A DNA stretch of 64,000 bases from Pyrinomonadaceae bacterium (GCA_019186825.1 JABARP010000017.1:36683-100682), one strand, 5' to 3'. Counted from the first letter of the stretch, positions 43,083 through 53,280 are shown. The notes: generated by a model from the letters alone, not told the origin. Program-made: numbers and translations.

Positions 43083-44744
43083 CTAAGGTCGCCGTTTGAC
43101 GATGACCAGCGTGATGTCGTCGTTTGCAGGTGCAGTTCCCGTGAACGCTGATAGGGCGGATTCGACCTTGTCACGCAAGCCTGAGGCAGAAGCCGTAATG
43201 TTCGTCTGAACCACCTTTGTAAGCCGATCGAGCCCAAATTCCTCTTCATTGACGTTATTTGCCTCTGAAACACCGTCAGAATAGATGACCAGCACCTCTC
43301 CGGCCCCAAGCACGATCGAACCTGACTCGTACTCGGCGGTCGGGATTATACCGAGCGGAAGGCCGCCCGAGCCGAGCTGCTCGACCGAGCCGTCAGAGCG
43401 TCCGATCAGCGGCGGATTGTGGCCGCAATTGATGTATTTGACCGTACCGGATGCGGGGTCGAGCTCGGCGACAAAGAGGGTTACGAAGCGATTCGCCGGT
43501 GTATTCTCTGCCAAATAAGCGTTGATCGAGGCGACCGTTTCGTCAAGCTCGCGGTTGGCAGCGACCTGTGCGTGAATCGCAGCGTGGAGGCTCGCCATCA
43601 GCAATGCCGCGGCAGTCCCCTTACCGGAAACGTCGCCGAGGGCGAATAACATTCGGCCGTCGCGGCGGGGAATGAAGTCGTAATAATCACCGCCGATCTC
43701 GTAGCACGAGAACGAGATGCCCTGAAATTCATATCCGTCGATCTTCGGCGGGCCGGAGGGTTGAAACCGCTGCTGGATCTCCGTTGCGAGCTCCAATTCG
43801 CTTTCCATTCGCTGGCGTTCGATGCGCGCCTCCGTAAGGCTCGCGTTCTCGACGCGGATGGATGCGACCGATGCAAGCGTCGTCAGAATATCGAGGTGTT
43901 CGGGCTTGAACGTTGCTTCGTGCGTTGGCGAATCCGCGTAGATCAGGCCGAAAACATCGTGTTCATCGACGCTCAAGGGCACAGCAAGAACGCTGCGGAT
44001 CCCTTGAAGCATAATGGTTTGGCTTGCGAATTTTGGGTCGTGCTGTGCGTCGCAGGTCAAGACGGATTTTCCGTGATCGACGACCTCGGCCATAATGTTG
44101 CGGCTGATGCGGACCTCATTCAGTTTGTCGGCCTGGCCGCGTGCGCGCGCGATCTTGACCTCCATTTCGCCCGAGGACCCCTGTTCGCGGAGCATGATTA
44201 TGACGCGCTCGGCCGGTACCGCTTCGAAGACAAGGGAAGCGACCTGATCGAGGGTTGCGTCCAATCCGCGGGAACCGAGAAGGGCAACGCCCACCTTGCT
44301 TATCAGGCCCAAAAGGTCGGTACGGCTCGATGTTTGGGATTCAAGGATCTCGGTCGTCGGATTGCGGCGGGCACTGAGCGAGATCGTGTTCGAAGGATCG
44401 AGTCCGGCGGTCGTGTCGGCGATGAGGTAAGTGCTCGCGAAGTCAGGCGAACTATTGTCATCCTCGAAACGGAGCGTCGTTTCGCCGATCTGGATCGCGC
44501 CGCCGGTCGCAAGCGGCACCGAGCCGGTGAGTACGTTGCCGTTATAGCGGGTGCCATTCGCAGAGCCGAGATCGTGCAGCCAATAGACGTCGTTCTCGCG
44601 ACGGATCTCGGCATGCAGACGCGAAGCAAATGCGTCCGGAATACAGACATCACTTCGAGCGGACCTTCCGACCGTAGTTCTAAGCTTTGAGAGCTCGACC
44701 CTCTCTTCCGGCCGACCCGCACTGAAAATGTGTAGAAATGCCAT
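43083..44744 (-). CDS. FHA-GAF-SpoIIE (PP2C-type) Ser/Thr phosphatase
   Basis: A 553-residue regulator. Residues 1-90 are an FHA domain (LRTTVGRSARSDVCIPD, SRLHAEI, LGSANGTRYNG) that binds phosphothreonine peptides. Residues about 150-305 are a GAF domain (ERVIIMLREQG, VLAVPLSVDEHDVFGLIYAD). A linker helix leads to a SpoIIE/RsbU-type PP2C domain (ELATEIQQRFQPSGPP, GGDYYDFIPRRDGRMLFALGDVSGKGTAAALLMA, NCGHNPPLI, YSDGVSEANN, NDDITLVIVKRR) with the metal-binding aspartates. ATG 44744 begins one base after the RDD stop; the longer frame would overlap it. It is the last gene of the FHA-kinase-RDD-phosphatase operon and probably opposes the kinase or controls an anti-sigma antagonist. Confidence 0.9.
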   Translation of the reverse strand: MAFLHIFSAGRPEERVELSKLRTTVGRSARSDVCIPDAFASRLHAEIRRENDVYWLHDLGSANGTRYNGNVLTGSVPLATGGAIQIGETTLRFEDDNSSPDFASTYLIADTTAGLDPSNTISLSARRNPTTEILESQTSSRTDLLGLISKVGVALLGSRGLDATLDQVASLVFEAVPAERVIIMLREQGSSGEMEVKIARARGQADKLNEVRISRNIMAEVVDHGKSVLTCDAQHDPKFASQTIMLQGIRSVLAVPLSVDEHDVFGLIYADSPTHEATFKPEHLDILTTLASVASIRVENASLTEARIERQRMESELELATEIQQRFQPSGPPKIDGYEFQGISFSCYEIGGDYYDFIPRRDGRMLFALGDVSGKGTAAALLMASLHAAIHAQVAANRELDETVASINAYLAENTPANRFVTLFVAELDPASGTVKYINCGHNPPLIGRSDGSVEQLGSGGLPLGIIPTAEYESGSIVLGAGEVLVIYSDGVSEANNVNEEEFGLDRLTKVVQTNITASASGLRDKVESALSAFTGTAPANDDITLVIVKRRP

Positions 44745-44745
44745 C

Positions 44746-45219
44746 TTATGAGCGAATTTCGCGTCTAGTCGCACGCACCACACGCGTTCCGGCGAGGTAA
44801 TCGTGAAGCGTCCTCGCTTTAGGCGTGAAAAGGCAGATCAGAAACCCAAGGCCAAGCGTCGCCAGCGTAAGGACATAACCAAGCGTCTGGCGAAGGAGGA
44901 CCGCGCCGCCGCTGCTCCTTTCGCCTTTGACGGAAATGATCCTCAGGCCGGTCAAAACCTTACCGATACTTTGGCGGCATATCAGCGGGAGGAAAACAAT
45001 GTTCACGATCGAAATGAGCGTTGCGAGAAACCAGAGCGTTGAATCCGCAACGATGTCCAAGCCGCCCGAGAAAATGCGGTCCGACAGTAATCCGCCAACC
45101 GGAAAGATCAGGAAGATGATGTAATCGATCAGGAGCGCACCGCACCGAAGGAGAAATGGCGCCGAAAGCTCGTCTAGAACATCTGTGTCGGTTGATTGTG
45201 CGTCTATCGCTGCTGCCAT
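44746..45219 (-). CDS. RDD family membrane protein
   Basis: A 157-residue protein with three or four helices and the RDD pattern: the first helix begins PFLLRCGALLIDYIIFLI (R and D), later QSIGKVLTGLRIISVKG and CLFTPKARTLHDYLAGTRVV. RDD proteins are of varied, often unknown function; some transport ions. It lies between kinase and phosphatase and may be their membrane partner or target. Confidence 0.85.
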   Translation of the reverse strand: MAAAIDAQSTDTDVLDELSAPFLLRCGALLIDYIIFLIFPVGGLLSDRIFSGGLDIVADSTLWFLATLISIVNIVFLPLICRQSIGKVLTGLRIISVKGERSSGGAVLLRQTLGYVLTLATLGLGFLICLFTPKARTLHDYLAGTRVVRATRREIRS

Positions 45220-45251
45220 TGTTCAAAGAGATCGAAAGAATAGAGTCTAAA

Positions 45252-47426
45252 CTAACCGACCCAAAAATGCAGAGTGGTGTCACCTAATTTGATCCGATCG
45301 CCATTTGCAAGACGGTGCGGTTGATTCGGCCGAAGCCGAAGGTTGCCGCTCGCGCTCGAAAGGACGGTCGTTCCGTTTGAAGAGCCAAGGTCTTCGATAA
45401 GGTAATCGGCACCGTCGTGGATAATTCGTGCGTGCCGCCGCGAGATCTTTGTCTGCGGGTCGAACTTCGAAAGATCGACCTCCGGGAAGATGTTCGACAT
45501 CGGGTCACGTCGACCGAGAAGATTGTCGACCTTTTCGATCGGATAAACCGGGGCCTCGAGATCCGTTGTCCCATCGACGACGAGGCGTGCAGTGCGAACC
45601 GGCCGATTCGGGTTCGCGAACTGGACCGATACGGGCGGCGCCGGAGCGTTCTGGGCAAGCGGCTGTCTCGCCCCGCAAAACGCGCAAAACATATCCGCAG
45701 CAACGATCCGCTGGCCGCAAAAGCCGCAAAATACTGTTTGATCATCGAGGCCGACCGAGACGGGAGCCGCTCCAACGCCATACGTTACGCGGCCTGCCCG
45801 AAGATTGTCGGCGTGCTCACCGAGGGCGTCGCGCAATTCCGCGGCGTTCGAGAATCGTTTATCGGCGCTGTATTCGACGCAACGCATCAGGATCCGTTCG
45901 ATCTGATCTGAGAGCCGTGGGTTTATTTGACGCGGCCGCGGATTCTTCTCAAAGTCGAAGATCAGGAGCGGATTGTTCTGCGGATCGGCTCCGGTCATCA
46001 GATGGAACATCGTTGACCCAAGACTGTAGATATCCGACCGAGGTTCGACGTTGCCGCTAAAAAGTTCGGGTGGCGCGTAGCCCATCGTGCCGACGGCGGT
46101 TACGCCGCGTTCCTCGATCTGGTTTACGCTCCTGGCGATGCCAAAATCGATGAGCATTATCTTGCCCGTAGAGCCATCGAGCATCACGTTCGAAGGCTTG
46201 AGGTCGCGATAAACGATCCGTTGGGGCAGATTGTGCAGATAAGACAAAACGTCTGCGATCTGAAATCCCCATTCCGAGACGGTCAGCTCGTCGATACGGC
46301 CTTCCGGGGCCGCACGCAGACGACCCGCGAGGTCGCCGCCCGAGATGTATTTCATCACGAGATAAAAGCGGCCTTCCTTAACATCGAAAAAGTAGTCGTA
46401 AATCGTCGGGATCGATGGATGATCGAGCGATGAAAGGATCATCGATTCGCGTCGGAAATCTTCGATCGCTTTTGTCTGCTGTGCGTCCTCGATATGAGCC
46501 TGCACCATTTCCTTTACGGCACGCTGAACGCCGCCAAGATTCCGGTCGTTCGATAGGTAAACCGCGCCCATTCCGCCACCGCCGATCTTTTTGATGATCT
46601 CGTAGCGATTGTTCAAAACTGTGCCGCCCGCTAGTATCTGGAGTCGTGGTTTTGAGCCTTTGTCCGACCCACCGGAGATCGCCGAAGTGCCTGCATCCGA
46701 CTGCGGCTGAACGGATACTTGAGCACTCGAGTCGTCTGTGGCCGTTGGTGCATTAGGCTCGCTCACCTCGGTCTCGGAGCTGAGTGAAACCGGAGCTTCA
46801 ACGGGCTTTTCGGCCTCGTGTTCGTCAGCTTTTTCCACCAAAACGGCGGGCGCCGGCGGTTCTGGCTGCTCAGCAGGATCAACCGGAATTGCGTCGGCCG
46901 GAGCTTCAGTATGCGACGGTTCGGAAATAATGTTGATCGATCCTGCGTATTCTGACGCTTGCGGTTCGGCTTCCTGCGAGGGTGTTTCAGCGGCTACGGA
47001 AGCCTCCTCGACCGGCACAGGATGATCGTGCAGCGTGCTTTCGAGGTCTATAGGAGCCGCTTCGGGCTCGATTGCCGGTTCGGGAGCATGTGTTTCGGCG
47101 GGTGTTTCGACGATCCCTTCGTTTTTTGCAGGTTCAGTGTGAATTTCCGGTTCCGGCTCTGGCTCACGGTGAGCGGTAGGCTCTGGAGCAGGTTCAACCA
47201 AGGGGGCTTGCGCTGGAGCTTCTGCGTGTATGATCGGTTCGGGAGCGACAGGTTGAGGTTCGACTACGGGCGGGATCGGGAGCTGCGAGACCGATGTAAC
47301 GATCGTCTGCGCAAGCGGATCCTCCGGTAGCGGAGCCAATTCTGCAGGGCGCAGCGAGATGCCGCAATACGGGCAATAGATATCGTTATCCGCGACCTCA
47401 GAGGCGCATTCGGGACAAGCGGGCAT
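45252..47426 (-). CDS. Zinc-ribbon Ser/Thr protein kinase with FHA domain
   Basis: A 724-residue protein. The N-terminal zinc ribbon is CPECASEVADNDIYCPYCG. A Pro/Glu/Ala-rich low-complexity region covers about 25-265. The kinase domain (about 275-530) has the glycine loop IGGGGMGAVYL, the lysine in RAVKEM, catalytic loop YRDLKPSNVML (tyrosine replaces the usual histidine), LIDFGIAR and GTMGYAPPE. Residues about 565-590 are a second zinc ribbon (CGFCGQRI...CAFCG). The C-terminal FHA domain has NLLGRRDPMSN, SRRHARI and LGSSNGTTV. No membrane helix is seen, so it is cytoplasmic. The FHA protein 12 bases upstream has a near-identical FHA pattern and is a likely substrate or partner. Confidence 0.9.
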   Translation of the reverse strand: MPACPECASEVADNDIYCPYCGISLRPAELAPLPEDPLAQTIVTSVSQLPIPPVVEPQPVAPEPIIHAEAPAQAPLVEPAPEPTAHREPEPEPEIHTEPAKNEGIVETPAETHAPEPAIEPEAAPIDLESTLHDHPVPVEEASVAAETPSQEAEPQASEYAGSINIISEPSHTEAPADAIPVDPAEQPEPPAPAVLVEKADEHEAEKPVEAPVSLSSETEVSEPNAPTATDDSSAQVSVQPQSDAGTSAISGGSDKGSKPRLQILAGGTVLNNRYEIIKKIGGGGMGAVYLSNDRNLGGVQRAVKEMVQAHIEDAQQTKAIEDFRRESMILSSLDHPSIPTIYDYFFDVKEGRFYLVMKYISGGDLAGRLRAAPEGRIDELTVSEWGFQIADVLSYLHNLPQRIVYRDLKPSNVMLDGSTGKIMLIDFGIARSVNQIEERGVTAVGTMGYAPPELFSGNVEPRSDIYSLGSTMFHLMTGADPQNNPLLIFDFEKNPRPRQINPRLSDQIERILMRCVEYSADKRFSNAAELRDALGEHADNLRAGRVTYGVGAAPVSVGLDDQTVFCGFCGQRIVAADMFCAFCGARQPLAQNAPAPPVSVQFANPNRPVRTARLVVDGTTDLEAPVYPIEKVDNLLGRRDPMSNIFPEVDLSKFDPQTKISRRHARIIHDGADYLIEDLGSSNGTTVLSSASGNLRLRPNQPHRLANGDRIKLGDTTLHFWVG

Positions 47427-47438
47427 TTACTCGAGTAG

Positions 47439-48065
47439 CTATTTGTTCGTTACAAATCGTAAAAAAGTCTTGCCGACAATAACTTCGTCGTTGTCTTCGA
47501 TCAAGTGCGGATTGCCCGGAAGAAGGCGTCTTCCGCGATTAACATAAGTTCCGTTGGTCGAGCCGAGGTCCTCGATCGTATATCGTCCGTTGGTGATCCG
47601 AATTCGTGCGTGCCGGCGTGAAACCTTTGCCTCGGCGTCATACTGGTCGAGGTCAACGTCCGGAAAAACGCCGTTGTCGGCATCCCAGCGGCCGATGGTC
47701 GCTTCTTTCCCCGCGATCGGGAATTCGACCGGTGGAGCGTCCGCTCGTTCGATAATTAACCTTGCGCTGATCGTGTCGATAGGCGCGTTGGACACAGCCG
47801 GCGGTGGTTCCGGCGGTGCGGGGCTCAGCGGAACAACGGGCTGAGCGTCAGTTTCCGTTATGCTTACGCTTCGCGGAGCCTCGGAAATGGACGGCGTACT
47901 CACGGCCGGATCGGTCGCCGGCGGAACGTAGGCCGGGGCAGCGACCTCAACAGGTGGAGGAGCCGCAACCGGGACAGCCGGTGCCGTTTCGATCCTGGTG
48001 CCGCATTCATCGCAGAATTTTGCCGCGTCCGGATTCCCGGTTCCGCACTTTTTACAGATGATCAT
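47439..48065 (-). CDS. Zinc-ribbon FHA domain protein
   Basis: A 208-residue protein: zinc ribbon CKKCGTGNPDAAKFCDECG, a Pro/Ala-rich linker (25-105), and an FHA domain (ATIGRWDADNG, VSRRHARIRI, LGSTNGTYVNRGRR). FHA domains bind phosphothreonine. As first gene of the operon with the kinase it resembles a kinase substrate or scaffold. Many threonines in the linker could be phosphorylation sites, an inference. Confidence 0.88.
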   Translation of the reverse strand: MIICKKCGTGNPDAAKFCDECGTRIETAPAVPVAAPPPVEVAAPAYVPPATDPAVSTPSISEAPRSVSITETDAQPVVPLSPAPPEPPPAVSNAPIDTISARLIIERADAPPVEFPIAGKEATIGRWDADNGVFPDVDLDQYDAEAKVSRRHARIRITNGRYTIEDLGSTNGTYVNRGRRLLPGNPHLIEDNDEVIVGKTFLRFVTNK

Positions 48066-48317
48066 TCGCTTCGCTCTCTATTTTGTTTGGGATCACACGT
48101 TGCTCAGTTCTATATTTTAGCGTGTAATAAATAATATCGTAAAACGCAAATGACGCATCGACGGCACGTTTTTGCGTTCTTCGCAAGAATAAGCTTAGTT
48201 ACAGGTGTTTAGCAACGTTATTTCTTGAAACAAAGGCGAACAGCTTATCGTAAGGTCAGTTTGTCGAATTTTGTATAGTTTTAGTCATCCATTTTTACTG
48301 AGAGGGTCTTCGAATTT

Positions 48318-49862
48318 ATGGCATTAAGCCGACGGACAAGGGTCATACTACTCGCAAGTGTCGCGGTACTTGTCGGGATCATTGTTGTTGCGTCGATATT
48401 CGCAACAAGAAAGGACACGCCGAAAGTGACGGCTGTAACGGTCGAGAAACGTCCTGAATTACGCTCGACGGTAACGTCGTCGGGCGAAATTAGGCCGATC
48501 CAATTTATGAACCTTACGAGTGAGGTTCAGGGCCGAATCGAGGAGATCTACGTAAAAGAGGGCGATCACGTTACAAAAGGCCAGCCGCTTGTAAAACTGG
48601 ACCCCGAGCAATTCCAGTCGAGCACCGATGCCCAGGTCGCCGCTCTGCAGGCCGCTCAGGATGACGTGCAGTCGCAGCGGACTCAGGTTGTTGCTGCGCA
48701 GAACCAGCTATCCCAATCGCAGCAGGCCCTCGACGCATCGGATGCGTCGGTAAGCGCTGCAAGGCAGAATGTTGTGACGGCCCAGACCGACGTTGAACGG
48801 GCGGTTGTCGATGTAAACACGGCACAGCGCGAGTTCAACCGTAACGCACAGCTTCTCGAATCTGGTGTCATCTCTCGTTTTGAGTACGACCAGAAAAAAG
48901 ATGCCCTTGAGACGGCGCAGGTCGCTCTTAAGAACGCAAAGGCACGGCTGCAATCGCAGAAGATCGCTGTGGATGAGGCGATCGCAAGGCGAAATCAACA
49001 GGCTGTTGCAGTTCGGGATGCCAAACGTGCGGTCAATACAGCGAATATCGGCGTAAGCCAAAGCCAATCGCGGGCACAGCAGCAGACTGCGATCCTTCGC
49101 GGGCAAAAGAATCAACGCGATAAGACGCTGCAGGTCGCCCCGATCAACGGGATCATCGCCGAGATCCCTTCGAAGGTCGGTACGTTTGCGGTTGCAGGCC
49201 TCTCAACAACGGCTCTGATGACCATCGCTGACATGTCCACCATAAACGTCGAGGTGAAGGTCGACGAAACCTCGATCGACCAGGTCGCGGTCGGACAGAA
49301 AGCGAAGGTCAAGGTCGATGCCATTCAGGACGTCGAGATCGAAGGCGAGGTTACGCAGAAAACACCACTTGCGGTGGGTAAGTCGCAGACTTCCGGCGGG
49401 CTTTCCACGAACATCAATGTTCAGGAAGCGAAGGAATTCCGCGTTGTCATCGAACTGAAGAATCTTACGGACGAGGTCAAGCAGGGGCTGCGGCCGGGAA
49501 TGAGTGCAACGGCCGAGATCACGACCAACGTCGCAAAGGACGTTCTGGCCGTCCCGCTTCAGGCAGTTATTGAAAAAAGACCGGAAGGTTCGCCTTCGCC
49601 GGAAGTTCCTGCCGCTAATAACGGTGCGGAACCGATCGATAAGCCGAAGACGATCACGGGCGTTTATGTTCTTGTCAACGGAAAGGCTGAATTCCGAGAA
49701 GTTGAGACCGGGTTGATCGGCGAGTCCGACCGTGAGATCAAGAGCGGGCTGCAAGCCGGAGACGTCGTCATTACGGGGCCGAGTAGAGTTCTAAATACGC
49801 TAAAAGATGGCACGGCCGTTCAGAAGGAAGATAAGCCTTCCGGACAAGCTACGAAGTCATAA
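48318..49862 (+). CDS. Efflux periplasmic adaptor (HlyD/MacA family)
   Basis: A 514-residue membrane-fusion protein. A single N-terminal helix ([20 protein letters not shown]) anchors it. Lipoyl half [20 protein letters not shown], a long coiled-coil hairpin rich in Gln and Ala (residues about 95-265), the second lipoyl half [20 protein letters not shown], and beta-barrel domains follow. It links an inner-membrane ABC transporter to an outer-membrane channel. It heads an operon with one MacB-type ATPase and two permeases. Confidence 0.9.
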   Translation: MALSRRTRVILLASVAVLVGIIVVASIFATRKDTPKVTAVTVEKRPELRSTVTSSGEIRPIQFMNLTSEVQGRIEEIYVKEGDHVTKGQPLVKLDPEQFQSSTDAQVAALQAAQDDVQSQRTQVVAAQNQLSQSQQALDASDASVSAARQNVVTAQTDVERAVVDVNTAQREFNRNAQLLESGVISRFEYDQKKDALETAQVALKNAKARLQSQKIAVDEAIARRNQQAVAVRDAKRAVNTANIGVSQSQSRAQQQTAILRGQKNQRDKTLQVAPINGIIAEIPSKVGTFAVAGLSTTALMTIADMSTINVEVKVDETSIDQVAVGQKAKVKVDAIQDVEIEGEVTQKTPLAVGKSQTSGGLSTNINVQEAKEFRVVIELKNLTDEVKQGLRPGMSATAEITTNVAKDVLAVPLQAVIEKRPEGSPSPEVPAANNGAEPIDKPKTITGVYVLVNGKAEFREVETGLIGESDREIKSGLQAGDVVITGPSRVLNTLKDGTAVQKEDKPSGQATKS

Positions 49863-49867
49863 TCTCG

Positions 49868-50623
49868 ATGTATAGGTTTATGGAAGAAGAGAATGGCCTG
49901 GCCGTTGCGACAAAACCTGCCGCAGAGCCCGATGCACGCTCAATAATCTCGATGCGGAACATCTGGAAAACATACCAGATGGGCACCGAACAGCTGCATG
50001 CTCTACGGGATGTCTCATTCGACGTCCGAAAGAACGAATACGTCGCGATCATCGGCCCTTCGGGGTCGGGTAAATCGACGTTGATGAACCTCATCGGCTG
50101 TCTCGACTCGCCAACGAGCGGCGAATACTGGATCAACGGGCATCTCGTTTCGGAGATGGAGGATGACGAGCTTGCAAGGATCCGGAACAAGGAGATCGGC
50201 TTCGTATTTCAGACATTCAACCTTCTGCCGCGCGCGACCGCTCTGCACAACGTTGAGCTGCCGCTGATCTATGCGGGTATTCGATCCGCAGAGCGTCAGG
50301 AAAAAGCGCAGGCCGCACTAGCGTCCGTCGAGCTTGGCGAAAGAAGCCTCCATAAGCCGAATGAACTCTCGGGCGGCCAACGACAGCGTGTTGCGATCGC
50401 GAGGGCTCTTGTGAATCATCCGTCGATCCTGCTCGCGGACGAACCGACCGGTGCTCTGGATACGAAGACGAGTTACGAGATCATGGCTCTTTTTGAAAAG
50501 CTGCACGAAGAGGGCAACACGATCATCCTCGTAACCCACGAACCGGATATCGCCGAACGTGCACATCGCGTTATCACGATCCGCGACGGCCTTATTGAGA
50601 GCGACGAACGTATCAAGAAATGA
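49868..50623 (+). CDS. ABC transporter ATP-binding protein (MacB/LolD type)
   Basis: A 251-residue ATPase. Walker [11 protein letters not shown]-loop in [22 protein letters not shown], signature [15 protein letters not shown], Walker [13 protein letters not shown] and the H-loop in LVTHEPD. The pattern is that of MacB/LolD exporters. ATG 49880 (MEEEN) is an alternative start. The 5-base gap from the adaptor suggests coupling. A terminator hairpin separates it from the permeases. Confidence 0.94.
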   Translation: MYRFMEEENGLAVATKPAAEPDARSIISMRNIWKTYQMGTEQLHALRDVSFDVRKNEYVAIIGPSGSGKSTLMNLIGCLDSPTSGEYWINGHLVSEMEDDELARIRNKEIGFVFQTFNLLPRATALHNVELPLIYAGIRSAERQEKAQAALASVELGERSLHKPNELSGGQRQRVAIARALVNHPSILLADEPTGALDTKTSYEIMALFEKLHEEGNTIILVTHEPDIAERAHRVITIRDGLIESDERIKK

Positions 50624-50652
50624 TCTCTTACTCGATCTTGCGGATCCGCACC

Positions 50653-50693
50653 AAAAGCGTCGCCCTTTCGCCGGGACGACGCCTTTTGATTTT
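50653..50693 (+). terminator. Terminator inside the exporter operon
   Basis: AAAAG-CGTCG-CCC pairs with GGG-CGACG-CTTTT (one bulged base on the right side in two places) around a short loop, followed by GATTTTG. It lies between the ATPase and the first permease, so the permeases are probably read partly by read-through or from a promoter around 50745 (TATTAT). Confidence 0.6.
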
Positions 50694-50776
50694 GTAAAGA
50701 TTTGTGAATTGGGTTTGAAGGGCTAACCTTTCTGTTCGGTTTTCCGTATTATCTCAAATAGAGACTTGAGTCAAGA

Positions 50777-52012
50777 ATGAATTTCACCGAGACGCTAAAA
50801 CTTGCCATCGACGCCGTGATGGCCCACAAGCTGCGGTCGTTCCTGACGCTATTGGGAATGATCATCGGCGTTACTGCGTTCATGGTCGTGCTGTCTATTC
50901 TCCAGGGATTCAATTCCTACGTTGATGAGAAGATCGCGGGGATCGGCTCGAATTCGTTCACGGTTATGCGTTTCAGCATGGACGATTTCAAGGATACGGA
51001 CACGATAGCTGCGGCGCAACGGCGTAATACCGACTTGACGTTCGAGGAAATGGCGTTCATTCGCGAACATGCTCAGCTTATAGGCGAGATCGGTGCGAAG
51101 GCGGGCAATACTTCGCGCGATATCAAGCATGGCGATGAGACGCTGACCAATGTCTCCATCAGCGGTGCGCAGCCTATCATTGCGGAAATCGATAAGCTCG
51201 ACATTGCCGAGGGTAGATTCTTTTCGAACGCGGAAAACGACAATTCAGCCCGTGTGATCTATATCGGGATGGACGTGGCGAATAAGTTCTTTCCGCGGGG
51301 CGATGCTCTCGGTCAGGAGATCTCGATCTCCGGCATTCCTTATCGAGTTATCGGTATTCAGGTCGCGAAGGGCACTGTGTTCGGCCGTCCGATGGATAAT
51401 TTCGTGATGATGCCGCTCAAGACCTTCGGAGCCGCATTCGGCGGATTGACGAACAGCCGAGCCCCTACGTTCTCTGTTACGGCCAAGTATCCCGATCGGT
51501 TCGATGATGCCGTCGAAGAGGTTCGCACGCTACTAAGGATCAAACGGAAGATCCCGTTCGGTGAAAAGGACAATTTCGGCATAATGACGCCCGACGCTAT
51601 CACGGGGCTTCGTGACCGGATTTTCGGGTCGATCTTCATCGTCGTGCTGGCGGTACCGGCGATCGCTCTGATCGTCGGCGCGATCGTGGTGATGAACATT
51701 ATGCTGGTTTCCGTGACTGAGCGTACGAAGGAGATCGGAATTCGAATGAGCCTTGGTGCGCGGAAATCGGACGTTCTCAGGCAGTTCCTGTTCGAATCGA
51801 CCCTACTTGCAGTGGTCGGCGGTGTGATCGGCCTGATCATAGCGAAACTCCTGGGCGTGATCATTTCGCAGATGATGTTCCAGACGGTAATTCCGTTGTG
51901 GGCGGCGATTCTCGCGATCGTGGTCTCGGGCGGCGTTGGCGTGCTCGCAGGCCTCTATCCTGCTTGGAAGGCCGCAATGCTTGATCCAATTGAGGCCCTA
52001 CGAGCTGATTAA
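50777..52012 (+). CDS. MacB-type ABC transporter permease 1
   Basis: A 411-residue permease with the MacB layout: one N-terminal helix (SFLTLLGMIIGVTAFMVVLSI), a periplasmic domain (about 45-275), then three C-terminal helices in the FtsX-like domain with MNIMLVSVTERTKEIGIRMSLGARKSDVL. No ATPase domain is fused. It lies five bases before a second, related permease, so the two could form a heterodimer with the shared ATPase. Confidence 0.92.
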   Translation: MNFTETLKLAIDAVMAHKLRSFLTLLGMIIGVTAFMVVLSILQGFNSYVDEKIAGIGSNSFTVMRFSMDDFKDTDTIAAAQRRNTDLTFEEMAFIREHAQLIGEIGAKAGNTSRDIKHGDETLTNVSISGAQPIIAEIDKLDIAEGRFFSNAENDNSARVIYIGMDVANKFFPRGDALGQEISISGIPYRVIGIQVAKGTVFGRPMDNFVMMPLKTFGAAFGGLTNSRAPTFSVTAKYPDRFDDAVEEVRTLLRIKRKIPFGEKDNFGIMTPDAITGLRDRIFGSIFIVVLAVPAIALIVGAIVVMNIMLVSVTERTKEIGIRMSLGARKSDVLRQFLFESTLLAVVGGVIGLIIAKLLGVIISQMMFQTVIPLWAAILAIVVSGGVGVLAGLYPAWKAAMLDPIEALRAD

Positions 52013-52017
52013 AAAAG

Positions 52018-53280
52018 ATGCGGGTTGTTACCGGTCCATTCTACGAGAACTTCAAGATGGCGATCGACACCGTTCGCAGCAATAAGCTGCGCTCGTCGTT
52101 GACGATCGTCGGCGTGGTCATCGGTGTCATCGTCGTGATGCTCATTTCGTCGATCATCAGCGGCATCAACGTTTCGGTCGAAAAGGAGATCCAATCTTTC
52201 GGCACCAATTCGATTTTCCTTTACAAGATGGACATCGGTATCCGCACGAGTCGCCCAACGCGTGAAGAGCGGATGCGAAAGCCTTTGACGATGGAAGATG
52301 CCGCGGCGATCGGCAAACTTTCGACGATCGACATCGCTGTTCCTTATTTGGATATCTCGAGCAACTTTTTCGGCAGTAAGGTGAACGTTACGGGCAAGAA
52401 TGGTAAGACGAGTGCGTCGATCCAGATCTCCGGAACGACGGCACAGGCCGAAAAGGCACCGGGCGAAACCCTCATCGAAGGCCGCTGGTTCGCCGAGGGT
52501 GAGGCCGAGGCAAAGGCCAACGTTTGTGTGATCGGTGATAGCGTCAAGGCGAGCTATTTCCCGTATGAATCACCGATCGGCCAAACCCTTGAGATCGGCG
52601 GTGAAGAATTCAGAGTCGTCGGGTTGCTGCAAAAACGTGAGCAACTTTTTGGCGGAGGCGGGGGAAATAACGATCAGTCGAACACGATCTATATGCCGAT
52701 GAGCACGGCAAAGCGTGTAAAACCGACTGCCGACGATCTGTTCATCCTGGCGGTTGCCAAGGAAGGGCAGCTCCTTGCCGCAAGAGATCAGGTCGAAGAC
52801 CTTTTGCGCGTGCGTCGTCATGTTTCCTTCGGCCAACCGAATAACTTTTCGATGGCGACGGCAGATAGCATCATCGATCAGTTCAAATCGATCACGGGCG
52901 GCGTCTTTCTTGCGATGATCGTGATCTCCTCTGTCGGACTAATGATCGGCGGCATCGGCGTGATGAATATCATGCTCGTTTCGGTAACCGAGAGAACGCG
53001 AGAGATCGGCATCCGAAAGGCATTGGGAGCACGCCAGGTGGACATCCTACTTCAATTCCTCATCGAGGCTGCGACGCTTACCGGCCTTGGCGGAATTCTC
53101 GGTCTGCTGATCGGGTGGTTGCTAACGCTACTCGTAAAGCTGATCATGCCCTCATACGTACCGATCTGGGCACCGGTAGCAGGATTTGCTGCGAGCGTCG
53201 GCATCGGCGTCTTTTTCGGGCTATTCCCGGCGTGGAAGGCCGCACGGCTCGATCCTATCGAATCGCTGCGATATGAGTAG
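52018..53280 (+). CDS. MacB-type ABC transporter permease 2
   Basis: A 420-residue MacB-like permease with the same domain order as its upstream neighbour: SLTIVGVVIGVIVVMLISSII, a periplasmic MacB core, and the FtsX-like end with GVMNIMLVSVTERTREIGIRKALGARQVDIL. The periplasmic parts of the two permeases differ substantially, so they are paralogues and not a recent duplication. A terminator follows. Confidence 0.92.
   Translation: MRVVTGPFYENFKMAIDTVRSNKLRSSLTIVGVVIGVIVVMLISSIISGINVSVEKEIQSFGTNSIFLYKMDIGIRTSRPTREERMRKPLTMEDAAAIGKLSTIDIAVPYLDISSNFFGSKVNVTGKNGKTSASIQISGTTAQAEKAPGETLIEGRWFAEGEAEAKANVCVIGDSVKASYFPYESPIGQTLEIGGEEFRVVGLLQKREQLFGGGGGNNDQSNTIYMPMSTAKRVKPTADDLFILAVAKEGQLLAARDQVEDLLRVRRHVSFGQPNNFSMATADSIIDQFKSITGGVFLAMIVISSVGLMIGGIGVMNIMLVSVTERTREIGIRKALGARQVDILLQFLIEAATLTGLGGILGLLIGWLLTLLVKLIMPSYVPIWAPVAGFAASVGIGVFFGLFPAWKAARLDPIESLRYE

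Noticed and set aside
42918..43151. 77-codon reading frame downstream of the riboswitch as its target gene
   Set aside because: It starts inside the 3' end of the riboswitch, runs through a strong terminator hairpin and into the antisense of the phosphatase gene, has no Shine-Dalgarno and no recognisable protein features.
43761..44690. 309-codon plus-strand reading frame opposite the phosphatase gene
   Set aside because: Shadow of a gene with clear FHA, GAF and PP2C domains; the antisense translation has no domain features.
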